From Mogibacterium sp. (lineage in GTDB: Bacteria; Bacillota; Clostridia; Peptostreptococcales; Anaerovoracaceae), in NCBI GenBank assembly GCA_017434025.1, contig JAFRGC010000041.1:1-64000 (forward strand): DNA of 64,000 nucleotides, given 5' to 3'. The notes beneath the pieces are model-generated. The model did no database searches. It worked only from the letters and a program-made list of their open reading frames with translations, and was not told where the DNA came from. Position 1 is the stretch's first letter. The number at the start of each line of letters is the position of its first letter. Of the stretch, positions 24,449-31,689 are shown piece after piece. A program made the position numbers and the translations under genes.

Positions 24449-24465
24449 GGTTACCATATGGTTAC
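24449..24465. promoter_or_regulatory. Candidate TetR operator
   Basis: GGTTAC is repeated 11 bases apart around the perfect palindrome ACCATATGGT (24453-24462). It lies 84 bases upstream of the TetR gene start. Autoregulation by the adjacent regulator is an inference. Confidence 0.4.
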
Positions 24466-24548
24466 TTTGAGTGTTGTCATGAACAGCAAATCGTTGTAAA
24501 ATATAGTTGTGTAAGGGGGCTATAGATAATAATTATAAGGGGTATGAT

Positions 24549-25127
24549 ATGCCAGTAGTAGTTGATAAGGATAAAGTAAGACATGACATTCTGATGGCAT
24601 TCGAGCGCTGTATGGAAGAGACGCCGATGACCAATGTTTCGTTGCGCGATATCGCCAGAGAAGCCGGAATGTCACATGCTAATCTCCTTAACTATTTCAG
24701 CAGCAAGGATGATCTTGTCGTGAGCTACGTCAGATACACCCGTGATTTCATCTCGACCAAATGCAAAGAATGGTTCGCGACACACAACCGCAAGAGATAC
24801 AAATCCAATCTCAGCTATATGAATGCGCTGATGTCATATGTTGCGAATACACCGGCTGGTGAGAAGAGGCCGAGCGCCACAACACAGACTTATGTGCTGG
24901 CTAAGTACAATCCGGAGATCGCGGAGTTGATCCAGGAGGAATTCAGAGCATGGCACAAGGTTATGGAAGAATGCCTAATCGAGATCTATGGCGATAAGGT
25001 CGGCAAGAAGGAAGCAGAAGTTATGATGATCCTGATAGCGGGAACCTTCATCTGCAACTACAACAATGCTCTGACCGGCAAGGTGAACGACAACATCCTC
25101 GGACTGTTTGCCAATCTGATGGACTGA
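24549..25127 (+). CDS. TetR-family transcriptional regulator
   Basis: This is a 192-residue regulator. The N-terminal TetR helix-turn-helix is NVSLRDIAREAGMSHANLLNYFSSKDDLV. The remainder is an all-helical ligand/dimerisation domain with no recognisable effector site. ATG 24549 has AAGGGG eight bases upstream. A strong terminator follows. No obvious target gene is adjacent except the MalY-like lyase upstream. Confidence 0.88.
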   Translation: MPVVVDKDKVRHDILMAFERCMEETPMTNVSLRDIAREAGMSHANLLNYFSSKDDLVVSYVRYTRDFISTKCKEWFATHNRKRYKSNLSYMNALMSYVANTPAGEKRPSATTQTYVLAKYNPEIAELIQEEFRAWHKVMEECLIEIYGDKVGKKEAEVMMILIAGTFICNYNNALTGKVNDNILGLFANLMD

Positions 25128-25157
25128 CAAAAGACAGCGAGCTAATAGATGATAATC

Positions 25158-25192
25158 AAAAAGGATATTCTCAGGGAGAATATCCTTTTTTT
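25158..25192. terminator. Bidirectional Rho-independent terminator
   Basis: A 12-bp core stem (25161-25172 with 25176-25187), extended by A/T pairs, has a 3-base loop and T-runs on both strands. It serves the TetR gene and the convergent YwaF-like gene. Confidence 0.9.
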
Positions 25193-25229
25193 CATTTTGT
25201 ATCAATGTCAGAAATGAGTCTTTCAGGCG

Positions 25230-26132
25230 TCAGGAATCAAGCCTATGACACATAATCGCCGTATACATTCCGGCTGCTGCAATGATAGTACAAACATATA
25301 AGACCAGCCCGGCGGCGATACCTGCCGGAGGTCCGATCGCCTGCTGTACAGTCCCTACGAGGGGTTGCGGTGAGATACGCAGCGGATTGAGGTAGAACAT
25401 TGCCGGATAAGAAGAGTACACCCGGCCAGCCAAGCCGGATCCATTTCCCAGAATGAGCACTTCAATCGCTGTGTTGATGCCCGCTGCAGTTACACACAGA
25501 ACCAGGAAGAGCAAGGTCGCCCGCGCAAAACCTCGTATCGACAGATCGGAGAGCCCCGATAATGCTATGGCCAGGCTGATGAACAACAAAATGCCATGCC
25601 ATAGGAAGCCATGGGCAGTAAGTACAGTGTATGACCGCAGGAAGTCCTGTGGATAAGCGAGAGCAGCGAATGCACTGATAAACGTATAACCTGCCATGAA
25701 TGTCAGGAAAGCATCTCTCAGACGCCCTCTTACTGCCGGAAGCAGGATGCAGAGGTACATAGGGACTGAGCACAGCTGGAAGGGAAAATACCACCAGTCA
25801 TAGGCTCCGCCGTTGACAATATAGTACAGAAACAGCTGCTTGAACAGTTCCATAATGATAAGTATCCATCCGCACACCGCAAGAATGCGTATCAGCTTGC
25901 TCTCTCTTGGGTCACGGGATACATGGCGCTCCGGTCCTGAACTGGATGTACCGTAATGTCTGCCTTCCGGCAGAGACTGCCGCATTGGCGCAGTGACAAG
26001 AGCTGCAAGCAGAGTCGCTGCCAGGAGCGTAATGCCGGTCGCAAGCACATGAAAACCGCCGAACAGTTCCGGCGGATCCATTCTCCATGCTGTCATTTCC
26101 AGTATTGACTTGAGTATGTCAGATAGATTCAT
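25230..26132 (-). CDS. YwaF/TMEM164-like integral membrane protein
   Basis: This is a 300-residue protein with about seven membrane helices. The WWYFPFQLCSVPMYLCI segment and AHGFLWHGILLF are characteristic of the YwaF (TIGR02206) family of unknown function. I chose ATG at 26132 because the membrane protein begins there, although its ribosome site is weak. An open frame continues upstream to 26342 but overlaps the divergent vWA gene region. The N-terminal loop after the first helix is unusually hydrophilic. Confidence 0.7.
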   Translation of the reverse strand: MNLSDILKSILEMTAWRMDPPELFGGFHVLATGITLLAATLLAALVTAPMRQSLPEGRHYGTSSSGPERHVSRDPRESKLIRILAVCGWILIIMELFKQLFLYYIVNGGAYDWWYFPFQLCSVPMYLCILLPAVRGRLRDAFLTFMAGYTFISAFAALAYPQDFLRSYTVLTAHGFLWHGILLFISLAIALSGLSDLSIRGFARATLLFLVLCVTAAGINTAIEVLILGNGSGLAGRVYSSYPAMFYLNPLRISPQPLVGTVQQAIGPPAGIAAGLVLYVCTIIAAAGMYTAIMCHRLDS

Positions 26133-26341
26133 AGATGGACAAAACAAACATACCTTCTGCCGGGACCATCCCGGGTTTCTGGAACTATTATAATACGAAT
26201 CCGTACGATACGGGGTGATTTTGCGCAGTAATAATTGTCGCTTCTCATGCGACCATCCGATTGAGGCATTTTGGTATCTTATAGCTGCAGGAAGAAATAA
26301 AGATCCATAGAACGAATAATGCTGATAAGGAGGATACAACA

Positions 26342-27013
26342 ATGAAGAAGGGACTGACAGAACTCGTAATGATACTTGACAGGAGCGGATCTATGAGCGG
26401 ACTCGAAGCCGACACCATCGGAGGCTTCAACAGCATGATAGAGAAGCAGAAGAAGGAAGAGGGAGAAGCATACGTTTCGGTCATACTGTTTGATGATCAG
26501 AATGAAGTGCTCTATGACAGAGCAGACCTCTCCAAGGTCGAGCCGATGACCGACAGACAGTACTATGTAAGAGGCTGCACAGCACTGCTTGATGCAGTAG
26601 GAGGAGCGATCCATCACATCGGAAACATCCATAAATACGCAAGAGAAGAAGACCGGCCGGAGAAAACGATCTTCGTCATCACGACGGACGGTATGGAGAA
26701 CGCAAGCCGCAGATACACTTATGACAAAGTACGCAGGATGATCGAGAGACAGAAGGAGCAGTACCACTGGGAATTCATTTTCCTCGGAGCAAATATAGAC
26801 GCGGCAGCCGAAGCTGCAAGGTTCGGCATCAGCGCCAGCCGTGCCGCAACGTATGTGCATGACTCTGTAGGAACAGCTCTCAACTACTCAGTTGTTTCCG
26901 ATGCAGTCGGTAAAATGAGGAGATGCGATACCATGGAGATGTCCGCCGTATTTGAGGAAGAAGATGTACTGGCACCGGTGCGTAAGGACTACGCCAAGAG
27001 ACATCGCCACTGA
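26342..27013 (+). CDS. von Willebrand factor A domain protein
   Basis: This is a 223-residue cytoplasmic protein made of one vWA domain. The MIDAS metal site is visible as DRSGSMSG (DxSxS), with the Thr in RGCTALLDAVGG and the Asp in ITTDGMEN. No signal peptide or anchor is seen. Stand-alone vWA proteins of this kind usually act in complexes with a partner, often an AAA ATPase or a TerY-like stress system; none is encoded next to it. AAGGAGGAT supports the ATG. Confidence 0.85.
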   Translation: MKKGLTELVMILDRSGSMSGLEADTIGGFNSMIEKQKKEEGEAYVSVILFDDQNEVLYDRADLSKVEPMTDRQYYVRGCTALLDAVGGAIHHIGNIHKYAREEDRPEKTIFVITTDGMENASRRYTYDKVRRMIERQKEQYHWEFIFLGANIDAAAEAARFGISASRAATYVHDSVGTALNYSVVSDAVGKMRRCDTMEMSAVFEEEDVLAPVRKDYAKRHRH

Positions 27014-27046
27014 TAACTTTGGCATACAATTACAGATCCAACTGAA

Positions 27047-27079
27047 AAAGGAAGGCTGCCTGTCAGCCTTCCTTTGCTT
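27047..27079. terminator. Rho-independent terminator between convergent genes
   Basis: A perfect 12-bp stem AAAGGAAGGCTG/CAGCCTTCCTTT has a 5-base loop. A-runs and T-runs on either side allow use from both directions. Confidence 0.85.
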
Positions 27080-27096
27080 ATTCTGTCGTCAGATGA

Positions 27097-28242
27097 TCAC
27101 TCCGCCAGGCCTTCTTCACGAAGGCGTTTCCAATAGCGGTATTCCAGGAACCATATATTGAAAGTCATCAGGACGGATATAGCGATGTTGACTCTCGGTA
27201 CTTTATAAGCTGCGATCATAAGCAGGACGAAAACGACCAGCGAAACAGCAAAGTCACGGAAACACGACAGGTGTCCGTCGAATCCTTTAAGGAAAGGAGC
27301 GAGGGCGAAAATACATATGTAATAGATCACAAATGAAGATACCAGGAATACGATCTTCGGGATCAGAGCGATCTCGTCTTCTCTCATAAATTCCAGTGCC
27401 ATTGTCAGGCAGCTGAGAGAGAAGATGATGAAGATATGCAGCAGCATATAGGTATTGCCATTTACTGACATATCGCGGTCGAGCAGTTTGTCATACATGA
27501 ATCCATAGCTCATGAACAGCCCGACGACGATCAGAAATGCGCATCCGGAGAAATAAACTGTTGAGAAGTTGAATCCTCCGCTGAAATACGATCCGACGAC
27601 GATGATCATCTCACCGAATGTAAACACCACATACAGCATGACTCTCTCAGTCAGATGGGGAAAATCGACAGCCATAAGATCGAGCCGTGAGCGGCCCAGA
27701 ATCGTGAAAAGGATTCCTGCAACCATCGCCAGAGGTGACAAAGGCAGACCTGTCAGTGCGTAAAGCAGTATCCCGATCCCTATTACGGCAATCATCGCAA
27801 GCAGCAAATACATGAAGAACTTGATATTGGAAGATTCCCATGGAGTCTCCCGGACAGTCTTCCTGTACTTGAGATAATACTGGACGAGGATATTGACCAG
27901 TATCAGCATCCAGGCGATATTATACCTGTAGAAATGTGCCTGCCAGTGCAGCCGGGTGCCGTCTGCCATGTAATATAGAAGGTACATGTTGATGAACAGA
28001 CCGATGTATTCTGCTGCTCCGTTGTCTCCGTACCGGTTGATGAAGAGGGTGGTCAGATACCATATCTGAATGGTTATCAGAGTGCAGAGCACATAGGTGA
28101 TAAAAGCGTCCGGATCGATGAACCCATTCGTGATATGACTGACCAGCGAATTGTTGCGGCCGATGATGTACACGAATATAAGGTCATATATGAGCTCAAC
28201 GTATTCGACTTTCTTCTCTTCGTTCTTGAGGAAATCTAACAA
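27097..28242 (-). CDS. Low-temperature requirement protein A (LtrA)-like membrane protein
   Basis: This is a 381-residue protein with about ten or eleven membrane helices. The N-terminal VEYVELIYDLIFVYIIGR matches the LtrA signature (VExxELxxDLVFV). HLTERVMLYVVFTFGEMIIVV corresponds to the second conserved LtrA block with His-Glu and Gly-Glu. LtrA proteins are linked to cold growth in Listeria, but their molecular function is unknown. The start is a TTG with AGGTGGG close upstream on the minus strand. Confidence 0.82.
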   Translation of the reverse strand: MLDFLKNEEKKVEYVELIYDLIFVYIIGRNNSLVSHITNGFIDPDAFITYVLCTLITIQIWYLTTLFINRYGDNGAAEYIGLFINMYLLYYMADGTRLHWQAHFYRYNIAWMLILVNILVQYYLKYRKTVRETPWESSNIKFFMYLLLAMIAVIGIGILLYALTGLPLSPLAMVAGILFTILGRSRLDLMAVDFPHLTERVMLYVVFTFGEMIIVVGSYFSGGFNFSTVYFSGCAFLIVVGLFMSYGFMYDKLLDRDMSVNGNTYMLLHIFIIFSLSCLTMALEFMREDEIALIPKIVFLVSSFVIYYICIFALAPFLKGFDGHLSCFRDFAVSLVVFVLLMIAAYKVPRVNIAISVLMTFNIWFLEYRYWKRLREEGLAE

Positions 28243-28354
28243 ATGCCCACCTCACAGATAATTTCACAAATCCCTTACAAAAGAGTATAATAACAAATGT
28301 ATGATCCAATCAAAATAATACCACATATCAGTCTTTTCGGAGGACCTGGAGAGT

Positions 28355-28867
28355 ATGATTTTAGTTATTTATTATTCCAGAAGCGGACAGAACTATTTCG
28401 GCGGAGAGATCGTCGATCTGGAGCGGGGCAACTCTGAGCAGGTAGCGGAATTCATCGCGGAGGCGGTCGGAGCAGATACCTTCGAGATCAGGCCGGCCAG
28501 AAGCTACCCGGAAGACTACAATGAGTGTACCGACGTTGCCAGGAAGGAGCTGCGGGAGAACAAGAGACCGCACCTGAAAGAATACCTCAAAGACATAAGT
28601 GTATATGACAAAGTGTTTGTCGTTGGCCCATGTTGGTGGGGAACCTATCCTATGGCGATGTACACACAGCTGGAGAAACTCGATTTCAGAGGCAAGAAAG
28701 TCCTGCCCGTCATGACGCACGAGGGTTCCGGTATGGGATCAGCGGAGCGCGACCTCAAGAAAATATGCAGAGGCGCCAAGATCGCCAGAGGACTGGCGAT
28801 ACAGGGCTCCAAGGTACCGGATTCACAGCAGACAGTAGCAGAATGGGCTGTTAAGAATACCAGATAG
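28355..28867 (+). CDS. Flavodoxin-family protein
   Basis: This 170-residue protein has the FMN phosphate-binding loop near the N-terminus (VIYYSRSGQNY), where an insertion GGEIVDLERGN separates it from the following helix. FVVGPCWWGTYPMAMYTQLEKLDF forms the second FMN loop, and THEGSGMGSAERDL the C-terminal part. This is the Flavodoxin_4 type, an electron carrier or NADPH-dependent reductase. GGAGG lies upstream of the ATG. The next gene is 72 bases on. Confidence 0.87.
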   Translation: MILVIYYSRSGQNYFGGEIVDLERGNSEQVAEFIAEAVGADTFEIRPARSYPEDYNECTDVARKELRENKRPHLKEYLKDISVYDKVFVVGPCWWGTYPMAMYTQLEKLDFRGKKVLPVMTHEGSGMGSAERDLKKICRGAKIARGLAIQGSKVPDSQQTVAEWAVKNTR

Positions 28868-28939
28868 TACCGGTATGTGATATGATAATACATGGATCAA
28901 TAAGAAATATAATCATCAGATACGCAAGGAGGAATTGAA

Positions 28940-29986
28940 ATGTTCGGATACATTGTCACACCTATCATCATCCTGCTGGTACTGTACTTGATCTTCTCTA
29001 ACATCAGGATCGTTCCGCAGGAGCACGCTTATATCATAGAGAGACTGGGTAAGTTCAAGACGGTCTGGTATGCAGGACTGCATCTCAAGATCCCGTTCTT
29101 CGACAGGATCGTCAACAAGATCTCACTCAAAGAGCAGGTCTTCGACTTCCCGCCTCAGCCGGTGATCACCAAGGATAACGTATCAGTCAAAGTCGATTCG
29201 GTCGTTTTCTCCAAAGTATTCGACCCACAGAAGTACACTTACGGCGTGGAGAATCCGATCGCAGGTCTGCAGAACCTCTCGGCAACAACACTGAGGAGCA
29301 TCATCGGCGGCATGGAACTCGATACAACGCTGTCCAGCCGTGAGAGCATCAACTCACAGATGGAAGCTATTCTCGACGAAGCGACAGATCCATGGGGCAT
29401 CAAGGTCAACAGAGTAGAGCTCAAGAACATCGACCCGCCAAGGGAGATCGAAGAAGTAATGACCAAGCAGATGAGAGCTGAGCGTGAGAGACGTCAGACC
29501 GTACTCGAAGCTCAGGCGCATCAGGAATCCGTAGTTTCCAGAGCAGAAGGTGACAAGAAGGCTAAAGTCCTTGCCGCTGAAGCTGAGAAGGAAGCCAAGA
29601 TCGCCCTTGCACAAGGTGAAGCGGAATCCATCAGACTGGTATACGAAGCTCAGGCAGACGGTCTTGAGAAACTCAGAGAGGCTCATATAGATGAGAGCGT
29701 TCTGAGACTCAAAGGCCTCGAAGCTCTCAGGGATGTAGCTGACGGCAGAGCCACCAAGATCTATATGCCTACCGATATCACCAAAGTGGTCTCGACCCTC
29801 GGTGTGATCTCGGAATCGCTTGGGATCGGTGATGCGACACCTGTCGATAACAGTGAGAAACCTGTAGCCGCTGCAGATAATGACCCATGCCTGCATCCAA
29901 CGACCAGCAAAGAGGGCAAGAGCGCAGCTGCAACCGGACAGGCGATCAGAGCAGATATCGAGAGCCGCCGCAAGGATATCATTTAG
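28940..29986 (+). CDS. SPFH/Band 7 (stomatin-like) membrane-anchored protein
   Basis: This 348-residue protein has an N-terminal membrane anchor (about 5-23), a Band 7/SPFH domain (VPQEHAYIIERLGKFKTVWYAGLHLKIPF … VKVDSVVFSKVFDP) and a long Ala/Glu-rich coiled coil (about 175-250). The low-complexity C-terminal tail looks less conserved. Stomatin/QmcA-like proteins organise membrane microdomains and often pair with an NfeD protease; no nfeD gene is adjacent. AAGGAGG precedes the ATG. The final G of the TAG stop is the first base of a REP-like unit, so the tail may have been reshaped by that insertion. Confidence 0.9.
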   Translation: MFGYIVTPIIILLVLYLIFSNIRIVPQEHAYIIERLGKFKTVWYAGLHLKIPFFDRIVNKISLKEQVFDFPPQPVITKDNVSVKVDSVVFSKVFDPQKYTYGVENPIAGLQNLSATTLRSIIGGMELDTTLSSRESINSQMEAILDEATDPWGIKVNRVELKNIDPPREIEEVMTKQMRAERERRQTVLEAQAHQESVVSRAEGDKKAKVLAAEAEKEAKIALAQGEAESIRLVYEAQADGLEKLREAHIDESVLRLKGLEALRDVADGRATKIYMPTDITKVVSTLGVISESLGIGDATPVDNSEKPVAAADNDPCLHPTTSKEGKSAAATGQAIRADIESRRKDII

Positions 29987-30032
29987 GGGGACGGTTCTTA
30001 TTGACCCGTTTTGGTATATCAGGGACGGTTCT
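29986..30032 (+). repeat. REP-like unit 4
   Basis: GGGGGACGGTTCTTATTGAC (one change from the units beside the transposase) is followed by GGTATAT and a second GGGACGGTTCT 34 bases after the first. It overlaps the TAG stop of the SPFH gene by one base. Confidence 0.8.
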
Positions 30033-30066
30033 CGCCATCCCGTTTTCACACATCAGAATGCAAGCA

Positions 30067-30097
30067 AAAAGGATCGGCTGATCAAGCCGATCCTTTT
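30067..30097. terminator. Bidirectional Rho-independent terminator
   Basis: A 13-bp stem AAAAGGATCGGCT/AGCCGATCCTTTT has a 5-base loop, between the convergent SPFH and pfkA genes. Confidence 0.88.
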
Positions 30098-30143
30098 GAA
30101 TTGCTGTTGTGAGAGAGAGGCCAAACTGTCCTCCCGCGTTCCA

Positions 30144-31109
30144 TTACATACTGAGTACGCTGACGTTGTTAAAGAGTTCCACTCTGAGCGAGCTCTTCAT
30201 CGCAAGTGCCTCTGCGAGGTCGAAATGGGTGACCTTACCATCGACCTGTCCGATAGCTCTGTTATAGATACCCTGACGGAACAGCTCTACTGCGAGCACT
30301 CCACAATCAGTTGCAAGGACCCTGTCGCGGAAAGTCGGGGCTCCGCCTCTCTGGAGATATGCCAGAACTGCGAGCTTGACATCCTGACCGGTCTTTTCTT
30401 TCAGCTCCTTGATGAGATCTTCAGAGCTGACCGGATAGCCCTCTGCCTTGATTATGATACTGTGAGCCTTGCCGCTCTTGATACTCTGCTTGACCTTCTT
30501 GACAACTTCATCTACCGGGGTGAGGACCTCAGGAACAAGAACGAAGTCAGCGCCGCCGGCATAGCCTGAATACAGCGCGATGTCACCGCAGTGTCTGCCC
30601 ATTACTTCAATAACAGTACTCCTCTCATGTGAAGAACTGGTATCTCTGATCTTGGAGATGGCATCTAGAACGGTATTCACAGCGGTGTCGAAACCGATCG
30701 TGACATCTGTGTATGCGAGGTCATTGTCAATGGTACCAGGAAGTCCCATTACAGGGATCCCACTCTCTTCGGCGAGGAGCTGTGCGCCTGCAAGAGAACC
30801 GTTACCGCCTATTACGATCAGACCTTCGATCTTGAGCTTGCGAAGGTTTGCATAAGCCTTCTCTCTGTTCTCTCTGTCATGGAAACGTGCGCTCCTGGCG
30901 GTCTTGATAATCGTACCACCGTGGTGAATGATATCCGCTACCGATCTACGGCTCATCTTCTCGAATTCATTGTCTATCAGACCTTCATATCCTCTATGAA
31001 CAGCGAAGACCTCCATGTCATAGTGTGTTCCGTATCTGACAACAGCTCTGATTGCTGCATTCATTCCCGGCGAGTCCCCGCCGCTGGTAAGTACTGCGAT
31101 CCTCTTCAT
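30144..31109 (-). CDS. pfkA: 6-phosphofructokinase
   Basis: This 321-residue phosphofructokinase phosphorylates fructose 6-phosphate in glycolysis. Expected blocks are LTSGGDSPGMNAAIR, GGTIIKTARS, LPGTIDNDLAYTD (catalytic Asp), VEVMGRHCG-like IEVMGRHCGDIAL, and the substrate loop LQRGGAPTFRDR. At the position of the E. coli Asp103 of GGDGS, which helps bind Mg-ATP, this protein has Asn (GGNGSLAGA). The Gly that marks ATP users rather than pyrophosphate users (position 104) is kept. The ATG at 31109 on the minus strand gives the family length; the frame continues further up without a ribosome site. Confidence 0.92.
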   Translation of the reverse strand: MKRIAVLTSGGDSPGMNAAIRAVVRYGTHYDMEVFAVHRGYEGLIDNEFEKMSRRSVADIIHHGGTIIKTARSARFHDRENREKAYANLRKLKIEGLIVIGGNGSLAGAQLLAEESGIPVMGLPGTIDNDLAYTDVTIGFDTAVNTVLDAISKIRDTSSSHERSTVIEVMGRHCGDIALYSGYAGGADFVLVPEVLTPVDEVVKKVKQSIKSGKAHSIIIKAEGYPVSSEDLIKELKEKTGQDVKLAVLAYLQRGGAPTFRDRVLATDCGVLAVELFRQGIYNRAIGQVDGKVTHFDLAEALAMKSSLRVELFNNVSVLSM

Positions 31110-31287
31110 TGTTATTCTCCAATCTTCCGCCACCAATAATGGATGTTGTACAAGCGGAACCATCCTTATGATCCAACGATATAGATTTGAATTAAGTATA
31201 TCATATTCAGGCACAGACAGAAATTGAACATTGCAAAAATGAATGAGAAAAAAGCCAAAGAAAAGCATCACAAGACAAAGACAGGAC

Positions 31288-31320
31288 TTGACATTTGAGA
31301 GTTAGTTTTATATAACTAAC
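31288..31320 (+). promoter_or_regulatory. feoAB promoter with overlapping palindromic operator
   Basis: TTGACA (31288-31293), exactly 17 bases, then TATAAC (31311-31316). The perfect palindrome GTTAGTTTTATATAACTAAC (31301-31320) lies over the spacer and -10, so a bound repressor would block polymerase. TTAG…CTAA half sites suggest an iron- or manganese-dependent DtxR/IdeR/MntR-type repressor. Another TTAG half site follows at 31325. The remaining leader to 31404 holds no other recognised element. Confidence 0.75.
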
Positions 31321-31404
31321 TAAGTTAGAGCAAACGAACCAATGCGCAAGGTTCACTATAACTGTGCTAACGACATGTCAATGAAACACAGGAGATAAAC
31401 TATC

Positions 31405-31632
31405 ATGGAGGAGAAAATGGCACTATTGGATGCAGAGGTCGGCAAGACTTATACCGTCAAAGAGATCAATACGGATGACGATGATATGAACGCATTTCTA
31501 TTCCGTCTCGGATGCTATACAGGCGAGCCTATAACGCTGGTATCCAAGAAGAAGAAGAGCTGCATCGCCGTCATCAAGGATGGCAGATACAATCTGGACA
31601 ATATACTGTCCGAAGCGATCATCGTCGGTTAG
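31405..31632 (+). CDS. feoA: FeoA, ferrous iron transport accessory protein
   Basis: This is a 75-residue SH3-like small protein. The pattern LLDAEVGKTYTVKEI…FLFRLGCYTGEPITLVSKKKKSCIAVIKDGRYNLD… IIV is the FeoA fold (short barrel with the LG-x-x-xGxxI motif). FeoA is cytoplasmic and supports FeoB-driven Fe2+ import. ATG 31405 has CAGGAGA upstream; the in-frame ATG at 31417 has GGAGGAG just before it and is an alternative. It leads the feoAB operon. Confidence 0.88.
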   Translation: MEEKMALLDAEVGKTYTVKEINTDDDDMNAFLFRLGCYTGEPITLVSKKKKSCIAVIKDGRYNLDNILSEAIIVG

Positions 31633-31689
31633 ACAGACCGTGCGGTTTTTCGTTTTTGTCAGGAAAGTTATAGAAGGAGGAGAATCAAT

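Noticed and set aside
26133..26342. Longer N-terminus for the YwaF-like membrane protein
   Set aside because: The extension is not hydrophobic or conserved-looking, and it runs to the start codon and ribosome site of the divergent vWA gene.
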